Shown here piece after piece: positions 11,064 to 20,885 of a stretch of 64,000 nt of DNA. The number at the start of each line of letters is the position of its first letter. The stretch's first letter is position 1. This DNA comes from Rhexocercosporidium sp. MPI-PUGE-AT-0058 (Eukaryota; Ascomycota; Leotiomycetes; Helotiales): the NCBI GenBank assembly GCA_020746875.1, contig JAGTJL010000024.1, positions 682,001-746,000 on the forward strand. The letters run 5' to 3'. The position numbers and the translations under genes are program-made. Below the pieces are notes generated by a model. The model was not told the DNA's origin. It searched no databases and was given only the letters and a program-made list of their open reading frames with translations.

Positions 11064-14000
11064 TCAACCTCTTCCCAAACGTTGCTGGAGGCGTTTCCAA
11101 GGCTTCTCTCGTTCCAGCTCGGAGGCGATTTCTTGTTCAATAAACTCCTCCATTGCAGCCTTGGCAGCCTGAACCTCGTTCATGTAGTAAGCTGCAAAAA
11201 GAGTCGTATTGCGGTACATAGTGAGAGTAGTTTTATAAAGCGAAACGGCTGCACTTCGAGCTTGCTCGGCTAGACTGATTCGGCCTCGTATCTGAGTCAT
11301 CTCGGAATCGATGTCCTTGATCCACTTCTCGCGATGTCGAATAAACCGTGCATCGGTGAGTCCGCTGGTCTGTAGTTCCTGCTCATCTGACAGTTCCTGG
11401 GAGAGAGCTTGAATACTGTGTTTCTGTTCCTGGTCGAAGGCTTCCAAAGTCTGAAGTGCTGTACTTAACAGCTGAGCCAATTGCTGGGTATGAATATGCT
11501 TCTCTTCATTTTGTATCAAGCGGTGCTCAAGTTTTCGTGCTTCTTGGGCTGAAAGGTCGTAGTGTCGCTTCCTCACAGCGTGAAGAGACGTAGTCAGAAG
11601 ATCTTCTTCTTTCGAGGTTAGCTTATATCAAAGACTAAAACGGATACACGTACCGTTTTTAGTATCCGTGGATTGCGATTTGCCAATGATAGGAGAGAAA
11701 TCAGGTAATACATCAGCTTGGAGAACGAATGCCCATTGATCCTTCGAGACGACCACTGAATCCTTGCTGTCCATTCTTTGGATAACGCTTTGCTGGACTT
11801 CCAAATCGATTTCCGGTCTTGCGACTTTTGCAATCGCTTCAAGGGCAGCCCGGTGATGTAAGACATATATGTCACGTGTATTCATGAAACCAGGATCAAG
11901 ACTGGATTCGTTTTCCCGAGACACGTCGTCCTTTGCTTTGCTGCTCAGCTCCGATGTTTGTCCTAGTTGCATAATACATGCACCTCCTGTGGTAGATCTT
12001 GGAATGTCTGCCGCTGATCTGTGATCTGATGGCTTTGCGACCGCTCTTGTAGAGCTTTGACGACTTACTGACTCGAGACCTGGGATTTCTGCAAGAACCT
12101 GGTCTGATGGATTATTGATTGCCACGGTAGAAGTTTGCTGGCCGCCAGCTTTGAGATGTAGTGGCGGTGACGAGAAAGCATCGAGAAACCTTGCTGGTCC
12201 ATCTTGACCTGATAGGTCTGGGTCCGTTGCGGTGTCTGACTGAGTGCGGGGATAGGCTGGTATCGGCGCAGGTTGGGTCGATGCTACAGTAACTTTGGGA
12301 ATTGTTCCGGAAGGGTGCTTCGATGAATTCAGATCAGTCGTCGTGGTACTCTGTCGGCCGGTTGACAGATCGTGAGAATGCGACTGTGTGACTGCAGCTT
12401 GAGGCGATACTGTTGTGACATTTGCTGTTGCTTTCGCCTTCTCTGACAGTAAACACGATTGTATCTTGGCCCGTATTTGACGAGCATCCACCCCCCATGT
12501 ATCAATTGAAAGCTGTTTGATGTCATAAAAGAAGGCTTGTGGGTCATTCGCGAACCGTGACAAGTAAGCCACGACGTAGACCCCACAGTCCCATCCATTC
12601 GGCTGTTGAGGGAGCGTGGTAACGTGCTTTTTGGTAATATGCTTGTCGCAAATCTTAGTTTCCCCTTTGGCGATGAGGTACGCGGCTAACTTGGAAGCGA
12701 TCGAAGCATTTGCCTCATTTCCGATGTGATCCATACTGTCCATTGTTGTGATTTCAAAAGCCGGAGTATTGATAGATGATAGATTCCGGACAATCGCCAA
12801 ACTCCAGTGGTAGTTGCCTCTGTTGATTGGGATGACTAGATATTTCAACTGGAAGATGTCCACATTCTTTGTCCAACGATGAACAGAAGCGTAATCTATC
12901 TCACGTCCCGGCAAGTACTGCTTTCCACCGGCCAGGTTTGTGAAAAAAAAGGTCGACGTAAAATGTGTATCTCGCCGCTTAAAAAAAAGTAGGTGTGTGC
13001 ATGCGTTGATGATCTCATCATTGAGCCAATTGTTAGCTGTTGATGTCTCGAAGTCCTTTGCGCCAACTGAACTGGCCCCAATCTGTATCGTCTGGTCATC
13101 ACTCCAACTTACTAGCCCAGTTGACGGTTGTGGCAGAGGTAGTGCCTTCATGTGTGGCGGCGATCGCAAGCCAGCGGTGTTCTTGCGCATTGTCACGGAG
13201 TTCGGCAGATTGCCTTCTACCGGGAAAGTTTCGTCATCAAAGTCGTAGCCAGCTCCAGAGGGAGCACAAACTCGACGACCTCGTTCTACATCTGAAAAAC
13301 CGACCTCGGCGACATCTCCTAGGACTCCCGACGCAGGGGACTCGGCGCGGCTATGTGAATCCGTCATGTATCGAACTTCTGAAGCTTGGGAGATAGCGTC
13401 GTCGTCTGAATTATCTGCGTCGGGGAGATCACTGTCGCTGTGTCGCCTATCGCCGATAATCTCCTCATTTTCTGGGACTGAGTGTATTGCGTTGTCGCTT
13501 TGAAGCTCAACTTCTGAATGCTGTGAACCTTTCAAGAGGCCTGAGGCAAAGTTTACCCACTCTCGCTCGTCGTCACTGTCAGTGTCTTCGACTTGATCCG
13601 CAGGCCTAGAAATTGCATAGGAAAGGCTATTGTTTGACGGTGTGTCGTCCGTGATAGCTATAGAGGCTTGTGTTGACTTGCTGCTCGCTGCTGCAATGCC
13701 AGTAGTCTCCAGGTCCTGTTGCTTAGCTTCGACAACTTGAGCATGCAATGCCCGTGCGGACTCGGGATTCTGAGGCTCAGAACTTGTCCTATGAGGAGTA
13801 TATACCGTCTGTGACTCGGGATACTGCCGCTCTTCACTTGTTCCCCGAACAGGAGATGCTGGTCTAGCCTCGGGATTCTGCCCGTCTTCACTAGCATCAT
13901 AAGTCGGAGACGCCAGGCAAGACTCATGATTCTGCTGCTCCAATCGTATCCCATGAACAGGAGACGCCGGTCCAGCCTCGGGCTTCTGTTGCTCTTCACT

Positions 14001-14573
14001 CGTAGCCCGAAGCCGTGAAACTGTCCCGGATTCGTGAGAGAGCTGTTCAACAGCTGCATCTTGAGCAGGATCTTGAGGGAAAAGGATCTTCATTGCATTC
14101 TTCACATCCTCTGGGGCAAATTGTGTCCTGTCCTTCTTAGACCCTTGTTTCGCCTTTCGGTACGTATTTCGAGCTTGTCCTAATACTAGGAGAATCTCAC
14201 GGAAGCTTATCTCTGGACGCTTCTTCGTCAGGCGAGTCAAAAGGCGTAAGGAATCTCGAGATTTCGCAACAGATTTTCCCAAGCCAAGGCACAACACCGA
14301 GTGACTGTCCAGTTCCAACGAGTGACGCAGGTTCGTGAGCAGAGCTGCGTTCTCTGAAGGCTGTTTCTCGTAAAAACCTTCAAACAATGTATCCCCAACT
14401 AGCCTCAAGATTGACCTCTCTATCCTCTGGGACTCGAAAACCCATTCCGTGAATACCTGGTTTGTGTCTGCCAACTCCTCCATGAAGCTCGTTTCCAAGA
14501 TTGCCCAATGCTCGAGAATAGCATCGCGAGAGAATGCAGACCGCAGAGCTGTCAAAGCTTCTTCAAGACCCAT
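11064..14573 (-). CDS. Large Ulp1/SENP-type (C48) cysteine protease, spliced
   Basis: Exon 1 (14573-11654) starts at ATG in good context (ATC before ATGG). A 45-nt intron (11653-11609: GTACGT donor, GCTAAC branch site, AAG acceptor) joins it in frame, phase 1, to exon 2 (11608-11064), giving 1,154 aa. Residues 1-170 are helical and unrecognised; 190-275 hold about five imperfect ~18-residue repeats around QNPES and ASPV; 300-460 are acidic and Ser-rich; about 485-710 are the C48 protease. Motifs in order are WLND (516-519), the catalytic His in NYHWSLA (H589), Asp in TMDSMD (D612), and QQPNGWDCG with Q657 and C663, so the triad and oxyanion Gln are all present. Exon 2 encodes a charged, probably coiled-coil tail. 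The family removes SUMO or related modifiers, mainly in the nucleus. Without the splice the protein would stop eight codons after the donor. Confidence 0.85.
11609..11653 (-). other. Intron of the Ulp1-like gene
   Basis: It is 45 nt long, from GTACGT to GCTAACCTCGAAAG. Removal is phase 1 and converts the exon 1 frame, which otherwise ends at 11628, into the long open frame of exon 2, which itself has no ATG start. It is short but acceptable for a fungus. Confidence 0.75.
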
Positions 14574-15564
14574 GATATGTTGTGCAGTATGCAGGTAATG
14601 ATCCGATGCTATGTATTGACTAAAGAGAGGGTATGCTACCGTGAGGTTTGTAAAGGGTTCGTGTAAAGGATTCGAGGAAGTGTCCCGAGAGGATCAAGAC
14701 GCAATTAATGCGCAGTAGTCAATCCGAAGACCCCGGCCGTATTAGAAGATGATTCGATACCGCTTGGAGATGATGTAGGGTACGTCGAGGTGTTGCTGTA
14801 GTGTTCCTGGCTCTGCGCAAGTGATGATTCTCTTACCTGCCCAGTATGCCCTTCCTCGTGCCCGCCCCTAGCTGGGTTGTCCAATTCAGTCGCTGGTACG
14901 TTGCTTTGCTCTGAGTTCCCGGGTCCGCTCTCCCCAACTCTGCCTATCCAGAACTCTGCCCCCAACCTACTTTATCCTCGACAAGTCCGCTGTTTGCTGT
15001 TTGTATCTCAAGGTCATCATTTCCTTATCTCCCTTCCTTCTACTGTATCCGCTCGTCTCGTAGTTTGACAAAGGGTCGATCTCCTATGCCAGTTGAGCGA
15101 GTTGAAGTAAATCGTAGATTGTAGTAGTCGAGATCGGGGAGGAGAGCGAGGAGCCGAGATTGTTCGAGTGTGTTGAGTGTGTTGATTATAAAAGTCGAAG
15201 TGAAGGAGGAAGAAGGCAGTAGAGGTAAAGATGGAGTGTTAATTATCATAAAAAAGAAATCAAGCTCCAGTCCAAGCTCCAATCCTAGTTGGGCAGGAGC
15301 AGTGCGACGCGGGGTAACCGCCAAGCGTCCGATCAAGAACAACTTTCGCAGATTTTGTTAGTAAAAACTGCGAAAGTTATTTAGCGTCTGGGGCCTAACT
15401 CCCGAGGTCCGTCCTTTGAACCTCGACGAGCCAGCCAGGTAAAGAACACAACAAACACAACACCCACTCCTTTCCCTCACTACATCGGTATCAACGCAAT
15501 CTCTACCGCTACTCCAACTCAATCATCAGGAAGCTCGTGGACTGGATTACACAACACGAGGATA
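14574..15564. promoter_or_regulatory. Divergent promoter region with a palindrome
   Basis: The 991 bp separate the divergently transcribed Ulp1-like gene (-) and the Uma2-like gene (+), so they contain both promoters. Open frames on the minus strand here (about 14705-14965 and 15040-15342) lack ATG starts and look incidental. The notable structure is an inverted repeat at 15341-15378. The last ~150 bases before 15565 are rich in CAACAC and CTC motifs, as is common before fungal start codons. Confidence 0.5.
15341..15378. promoter_or_regulatory. Inverted repeat (AACTTTCGCAG / CTGCGAAAGTT)
   Basis: Two perfect 11-bp arms at 15341-15351 and 15368-15378 flank a 16-base centre that can pair for four more bases after one mismatch. 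It sits about 190 bases before the ATG of the plus-strand gene. It could be a binding site for a dimeric regulator, a hairpin in the 5' UTR, or a transposon-end relic. Confidence 0.6.
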
Positions 15565-16874
15565 ATGACCGTTCAAACCCGCTCCTCGCGCAAACTCAAA
15601 CTCCACGTCACGCCTCCATCCAGCTTTACCACCCATCCCCTCACGCCTCCTCCGACCGACGAGAAATCGCCTACAGTCTTACGCATTATCAGTGATATCC
15701 GCAGGCGGAGAGCGCAAATCGGCGCTGGCGCTGGCATAGGCAAGACCAAATTACCGGCTCCGGTTCCATGGACAGCGTATTCGTTGGACGCCGAGGCATA
15801 TAGGGAATTGTTGCACAGATTCGAGTGTGATGAGAACTTGGCTGGGTTTGTGGATCACGAACTGAGGTGTGTATGCCCTGAACTAGAAGTAGGACACACA
15901 ATTCCGGCAGGTGGTGGGGGCAACGGGAGAATAGATGGTGACAAATAGCTGATATGCTGCGACGACAGATTCGATTACTTCCCCTCTACCCGCCGCCTCA
16001 TCCTTCGAATGCCGACAGCTGTACACGAATACTTCATCCATTTCGTCGTCCAAGAGATTAGAACACAACTCGGCGCTTTCACAGGTTCTTCAGGTACCTT
16101 TGCCAAGGATATCAAGTTTGGCGGATCTACACGCATCAGTTTCGATGACTCGGAGTACGGCTGTCATGATCCAGATGGACAATTCAAGCACGAGAATGCA
16201 CAATACCCCGGCGTGGTACTCGAGGTGTCGTATTCGCAGAAGAAGAGGGATTTACCACATCTAGCCGACGAATATATCCTAGGCAGCGACGCCAATATCC
16301 AGTGTGTAATTGGACTGGATATTGAGTATGGAGGGAAGGGGAAGGCGAAGATGGCAACGTGGTCAGTGTGGGAGCCTGCAGTTGAGGAGGGAGATGACGG
16401 GAGGAAGGAATTGGTTGCGAAACAAACTGTTCACAACACGGTATGTTCTCTCTTGCCCCCACTCGCTCGATAGTACAAATCTAACCGCCCGCCCAGGTCT
16501 TCCGCACATCCGCTGGTACCCCCCCCTCCCCCTCGAACCAAACTCTCGAAATCCCCCTCCAGACATTCGCACCCTCGTCCTGCTACTCAACCGACCCTCC
16601 ACAAGGCAGTATCATCATACCCGCGGCAAAGTTATATACATTCTTGGCAGACGCAGAGAAGACAGGTTTGATGCTTGTCGGGAAGAAGGGTCTTGTTGCG
16701 CCTGCCAAGATGAAGACCTGGGGGACAAAGCGAAGAAGGGAAATTACCCCAGAGGAGGAACTGCTAGCCAGGGATGAGAAAAAGTTTAAAACTGAGGAGG
16801 ATAGCCTAGTAGAGAAGGAGGAGGCTGATGACGCAAGTTGGGGTAAAGGGAGTGCAGCGAATGATGTGAGTTGA
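15565..16874 (+). CDS. Uma2-like PD-(D/E)XK-type protein, three exons
   Basis: Exons are 15565-15866, 15969-16440 and 16497-16874, giving 383 aa. Introns are GTGTGT...ACAG (102 nt, phase 2) and GTATGT...CTAAC...CCCAG (56 nt, phase 0), and both joins keep the frame. The start ATG has A at -3. Residues 102-258 form the conserved core: FDYFPS, MPTAVHE (about 115-121), HDPDGQF (167-173), then VVLEVSYSQKKRDL (183-196) and ADEYILGS. The order PD, then E-V-S, then D...Y resembles the Uma2 branch of PD-(D/E)XK nuclease folds, but the usual Lys is displaced, so nuclease activity is uncertain. Residues 300-383 are Lys/Glu-rich, with KRRR suggesting nuclear targeting. I believe related proteins of unknown function are common in Pezizomycotina. 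The frame is intact, and the gene is divergent from the Ulp1-like gene. Confidence 0.75.
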
Positions 16875-17700
16875 GTAGTGATACAAGGAGTACACCGATT
16901 ATTTTGGTTCCATCAAAAGTTGACGAGAGGACCTCGCTGGAATTGACAACAAAGGGAAGTCTGCGAGACGATATATGGCTGGGATAGGATATAGATGGAA
17001 GTGAGTCTGCGAGAGTTGAGAGACACAGTGAAGTAAGTCTGCGGGTCAATTTTTGGCCGAGAAAGGGTAACGAGGGAAGTCTGCGAGACGGTTCGAGGCA
17101 GGAGATAGAATATAATAAAGGCTACAAGATTGGAAAAAAAAGGAGGCAGACAGAGGCTTGTGAGGTCATCGAGCAAAGGAAGAGAAGTAAATAGAGATAA
17201 GGTCTCTAAAGCCAATATCACATCTGTCTTACATTACTTATCATTCCTGTCTGTCTGTCTGTCTTTAATGTGATTAGTGAGAAGTAATAATTCTTGTCCC
17301 TAGATACAATGTACTTGTGGTGAAGTAGTGTGAAGTGAACGAAGAATAAAACTAGCAACAATATATCCTTACTATGAAAAGAGAGAAGAAGAAAACAGGA
17401 GAATCTATTTCAATTTGATTCCCAGACAACGAAGCGAAGATAAAACGATAAGCAATAAGAGCTGTTCCAGTTACCGATGAGGGTATTCCATTTCGTCCAC
17501 CTTATTCGTCTAATTATTTATTTACTTATTTTCGTATTCGTCTACTATCCATCCTTTCCAAGCACTATGATTTATCGCTTCCCTTGTATACTTAGCGGGC
17601 TACTAAAGAAGAAAAATATTAAATCAACCTCTTCTAGTAAAGAACTCGTCGGAGATGCGTGCAGTAAGGGTAAGGTCCCACTCTCTTATTCCGCTTGCCT
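16875..17700. other. Intergenic region with short repeats at the island 1 edge
   Basis: No convincing gene; long open frames here are low-complexity (Leu/Ser/Phe-rich on the minus strand). It contains four copies of an AGTCTGCG motif (16954-17090) and a (TCTG)n run at about 17247-17263. From about 17700 the sequence becomes RIP-type. Confidence 0.5.
16954..17090. repeat. Repeated GGGAAGTCTGCGAGACG motif
   Basis: The 17-bp GGGAAGTCTGCGAGACG occurs exactly at 16954-16970 and 17074-17090, with two degenerate copies (GAGTCTGCGAGAG at 17003, AAGTCTGCGGGTC at 17035). Spacing is roughly 33-45 bases. It lies in the 3' flank of the Uma2-like gene. Confidence 0.7.
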
Positions 17701-18313
17701 CACGTAATATTAGTACTTTTTATTTAATACTTAATAACTTTGTTTTATTTTAACTTTTATATAAAATATCATAAAATTAAAATCTCTTTTAATTTCATTT
17801 TTAGCTAAAATTTAAGTCGCTTAAATAATACGTATTATTATAAACTTAAAATTTAAACTGATTAAAACTTTATTTTTTTGCCTCTAACTTCCATTACTAT
17901 AACTACTCTTTTAAATTTTTAATTCTTATATTTACCTTTTTTAATTTATAATCCTTTTTATTAAATATTTTTATAATTTTCTTTAGAAAAACGTTACGTT
18001 AAAAGTTAATTATATAATTTGCTTATTAAAGCACGTATTTATAAATAAAGATCATTTATAGCTTTAAAGGTTTATAATTAGATAAAATTCTTAAAAAGCT
18101 TTAGAAATAATAATATTATTTTTAAGGCTTTTAAAAAAAAACCGGAGTATTAATTTATTATTATTTTTTAGTAATAATAAGCTTATTAAAGGTTTTGCTA
18201 AAGATATCTATTATAATTTATTAATAATATAAGATTATATTAAGACACTTCACGTATACTCGGCAGCTCGCAAGAGACTATTTTAAGCTCAAATAAAGCG
18301 GCAGCTCGTAAAA
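17701..18313. repeat. AT-rich RIP-type relic before the gypsy LTR
   Basis: TA-saturated sequence with no recognisable protein. It ends at the TG of an LTR at 18314. Confidence 0.4.
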
Positions 18314-18601
18314 TGTTACGATAGCACGTGAGGCTGCTGTAGAGGCTGCTTTATAGGCTGCTTTAAAGGATGTTTTAAAGGCTGCTTTAAAGGCACGTGA
18401 TATGAGGCTCATGCGGCTGAATAAGTGACGGGTAAAGCCGCACGCTAATAAAGCTATAAGCTCTTTAAGCTTAAAAACTTTTTCGACATTTTGTCTTTTC
18501 TTTTAAATATTTAATATACTTTTAAGTTTAAATATAAGAAGACTTAAGCTTCTTATACTTATATAAAGCCGTCGTATTAACTTAAGGCTAGCCGTAATAT
18601 A
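18314..18601 (+). repeat. Gypsy 5' LTR with 12-bp minisatellite
   Basis: It begins TGTTACGATAGCACGTGAGG and ends GCCGTAATATA, matching the inverted LTR at 1105-1440. Five full 12-bp units of AGGCTGCTTTAA type occupy 18331-18390. Gypsy gag follows on the same strand, so this is a 5' LTR. Confidence 0.75.
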
Positions 18602-20696
18602 AGAAAAGACTATTCCTCTTGCCGCTGCGAAGCGTAATACTAATTTAATTAAACCTCGATGTATTACTACTTATAGTATACCGTAAATAATTGCTAATAT
18701 TACTTAATAAGTGCTTTTTAGTCGAACTACTGATTAAAGTGTTTTTAAAATAAGCCGGAGAACCTCGTATCGTTATTGCTTTTAGTAACGCGTGGTTTTT
18801 TGCACTCGCTAGCACGTTTATTAAACCTTATATATTTAATTAATAAATCGACTAATTATAAACCTTTACTCTTAGCTCCTTTCTTCGTCGACGAAGCTCT
18901 AGAGAAAGAAGCGTTCCCGTACGATTAAGCTTCGATAACGTACTTATATCTTCGATCGAGACTTAAGAAAAAGATTCCGATTTTAAGTCTGAGTTTAAGA
19001 TTAAGCCTTAGCGATTCTTTTAACGCGTTACTAGAACTTATACGCACGATAGAGGACTTTACTCCTAAACAATAAGCTAAGGTAAATTAATTAATTAAGG
19101 ACTCTATTAATTTTATTATAGCCGCCGCTATTATATAAGCTCTTACTTAATATATTATCGCAAACCTACGTTAAAAGACTCTTACTCCTTCCTTTTATAA
19201 CGATCGATTAGTGCGCGCCCTTACGGCGGATCTTTAATTAACCGCCGATTATTACCTCCTTAAACTAAACTTAATAATTACTGCTGTCGAGCTAAATAAA
19301 GTCAAGTACCTCCGCCTTGTTTTTACCGATTATAGAAGAGAAGTTAAATATAATATTTAAAAAGATAAATATAAAGCTTTTTATTAAAGAGTATTTAAGT
19401 AACTTCCGCACGAGTAAGTCTTAAGTTAAGGCTTACTTTAAGAATACCGAAAGAGAAGCTAAGATTATTATCTTTTAATATGTAGACCCCGACTTTATTA
19501 ATATATTTAATAGCGCCGCAAATATATTTAAGGCCTTAAATTAACGATTCTTCGATTATAATCGCGTATAAGCTGCTCGGGACAAGTATTACCGACTTAT
19601 TATAAGTAATATAACTTATAGTAAATTCCGCATTAAGTTTACTAATTATATTATAACAGGCAAGATCGCTTGTAATAAATAATTTAAGGACGTTTATAAA
19701 AAGGTTTTTATTAACTTAAAGTATGATTTACACGTCGAAAAGTATAAAATAAACAAAGACTATACTATTTTAAACGAGTTCTTAATAATGTCCGATCGAG
19801 AGTCCCGAAATATTATTATTAAAAAAGTCAGAATACTCGCAAGCTTTTTATAATAGTATTCGAGACCTTTCGGGAGCGTATATTTAATATCTTAAAAAAG
19901 GACAACTAGCGCGCTACTTTACTTCAGCTCATAAGACGCTTCCGTACTCCTTCGTATAAGATTATATTAAGCATATAGCTTAAATTACCGTGTTCGGTAT
20001 AAGATTATATTAAACATACTTTTCCATAACTCAACTACCTTCGCATAAAGCTCCGGCTTCCGTGCTTTGAACCTCGGAAGCTTTAAGCTTCCGGTAAGAG
20101 ATTACGCCAACTCGTAAGCTCGCAAGCAAATACTTAATTAAGCTATACAAGCGAATATACACGTGATTAATTAGAGTAGTTATATAGACCTAGAAATCCC
20201 TCGTATAATAAAATCATTATTCACACCAAATCTCTTCTTTTCACTTCGCCGGCTACTCGCCCTACTACTCTTATTCCCTCGAATACTACTCTTATTACTT
20301 TATTAGCCGGTACCGCGTGCTTAAACTATAAAAGCCTAATCTATTAGGTTACCGATTATCTAAAAGTTCGTAAATATTAAAAAATAAGTTAAAAGATAGC
20401 CGCGATAATAATAAAAAAAGCTTTAATTTTAATAAGGTAATAAAAAACTCTTAAATCGTAAAAAGGACTCTTATTATAATATAAGCTATAATTTATAAAA
20501 GGACATAATTTTTAATTTCCGCTCCTTTATAAAAAGAAAATAATTTTAATTAAGATTAAGTTAACTAAAAATAGAAATTTCATTAACTTAATTATATATA
20601 TTAATAATAAAGTAAATATTTTCAAAGCTATCCGAATTACAGTAGCTTTTTAACTTTTTAAACTCTTTAAAGTTTCGTTCTTTTCTCTTTTTAAGC
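18602..20696 (+). pseudogene. Ty3/gypsy gag relic
   Basis: Plus-strand translation gives a gag-like region (about 19050-19850). The same block recurs in another decayed copy at about 26940-27760. A zinc-knuckle remnant of CxxC...H...C type lies near 20320-20360, after the solo LTR at 19955-20243. Family B's LTR starts at 20697 and truncates the element before its pol. Confidence 0.6.
19955..20243 (+). repeat. Solo LTR (family A), TSD CTTCG
   Basis: Runs from TATAAGATTATATTAAGC to CTCTTCTTTTCA, 289 bp, flanked by CTTCG at 19950-19954 and 20244-20248. It carries an internal second TATAAGATTATATTAAAC and the CGGAAGCTTTAAGCTTCCG palindrome. It is inserted in gypsy gag. Confidence 0.85.
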
Positions 20697-20885
20697 TATC
20701 GGACAGAAGTGGAGCAGGCTTTTAGTAGTTCAAGAGTTCTACGATTAACGTAAAAAGTAAAAGTTTAAAAAATATATTAAAGTAAGCGTTATCCTTTATA
20801 AGAAAAGATTATAAGCCGAGTATACATATACGTAAATATTTACGAGAGTATATATATAATTAATAAACTGCGTTAAAGCGCGATA
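20697..20885 (+). repeat. Family B LTR, RIP-mutated
   Basis: It is 189 bp, TATCGGACAGAAGTGGAGCA to AAAGCGCGATA, the same length as the unmutated solo LTR at 5300-5488 and clearly alignable with it. Differences are mostly C-to-T and G-to-A. Family B internal sequence follows. Confidence 0.85.

Noticed and set aside
14705..15342. Two minus-strand open frames (86 and 100 codons) in the divergent promoter
   Set aside because: Neither begins with ATG, and no splice model joined them to a credible gene.
16786..17221. Minus-strand Leu/Ser/Phe-rich frames after the Uma2-like gene
   Set aside because: Low-complexity translations opposite a purine-rich repeat stretch, partly overlapping a real exon.
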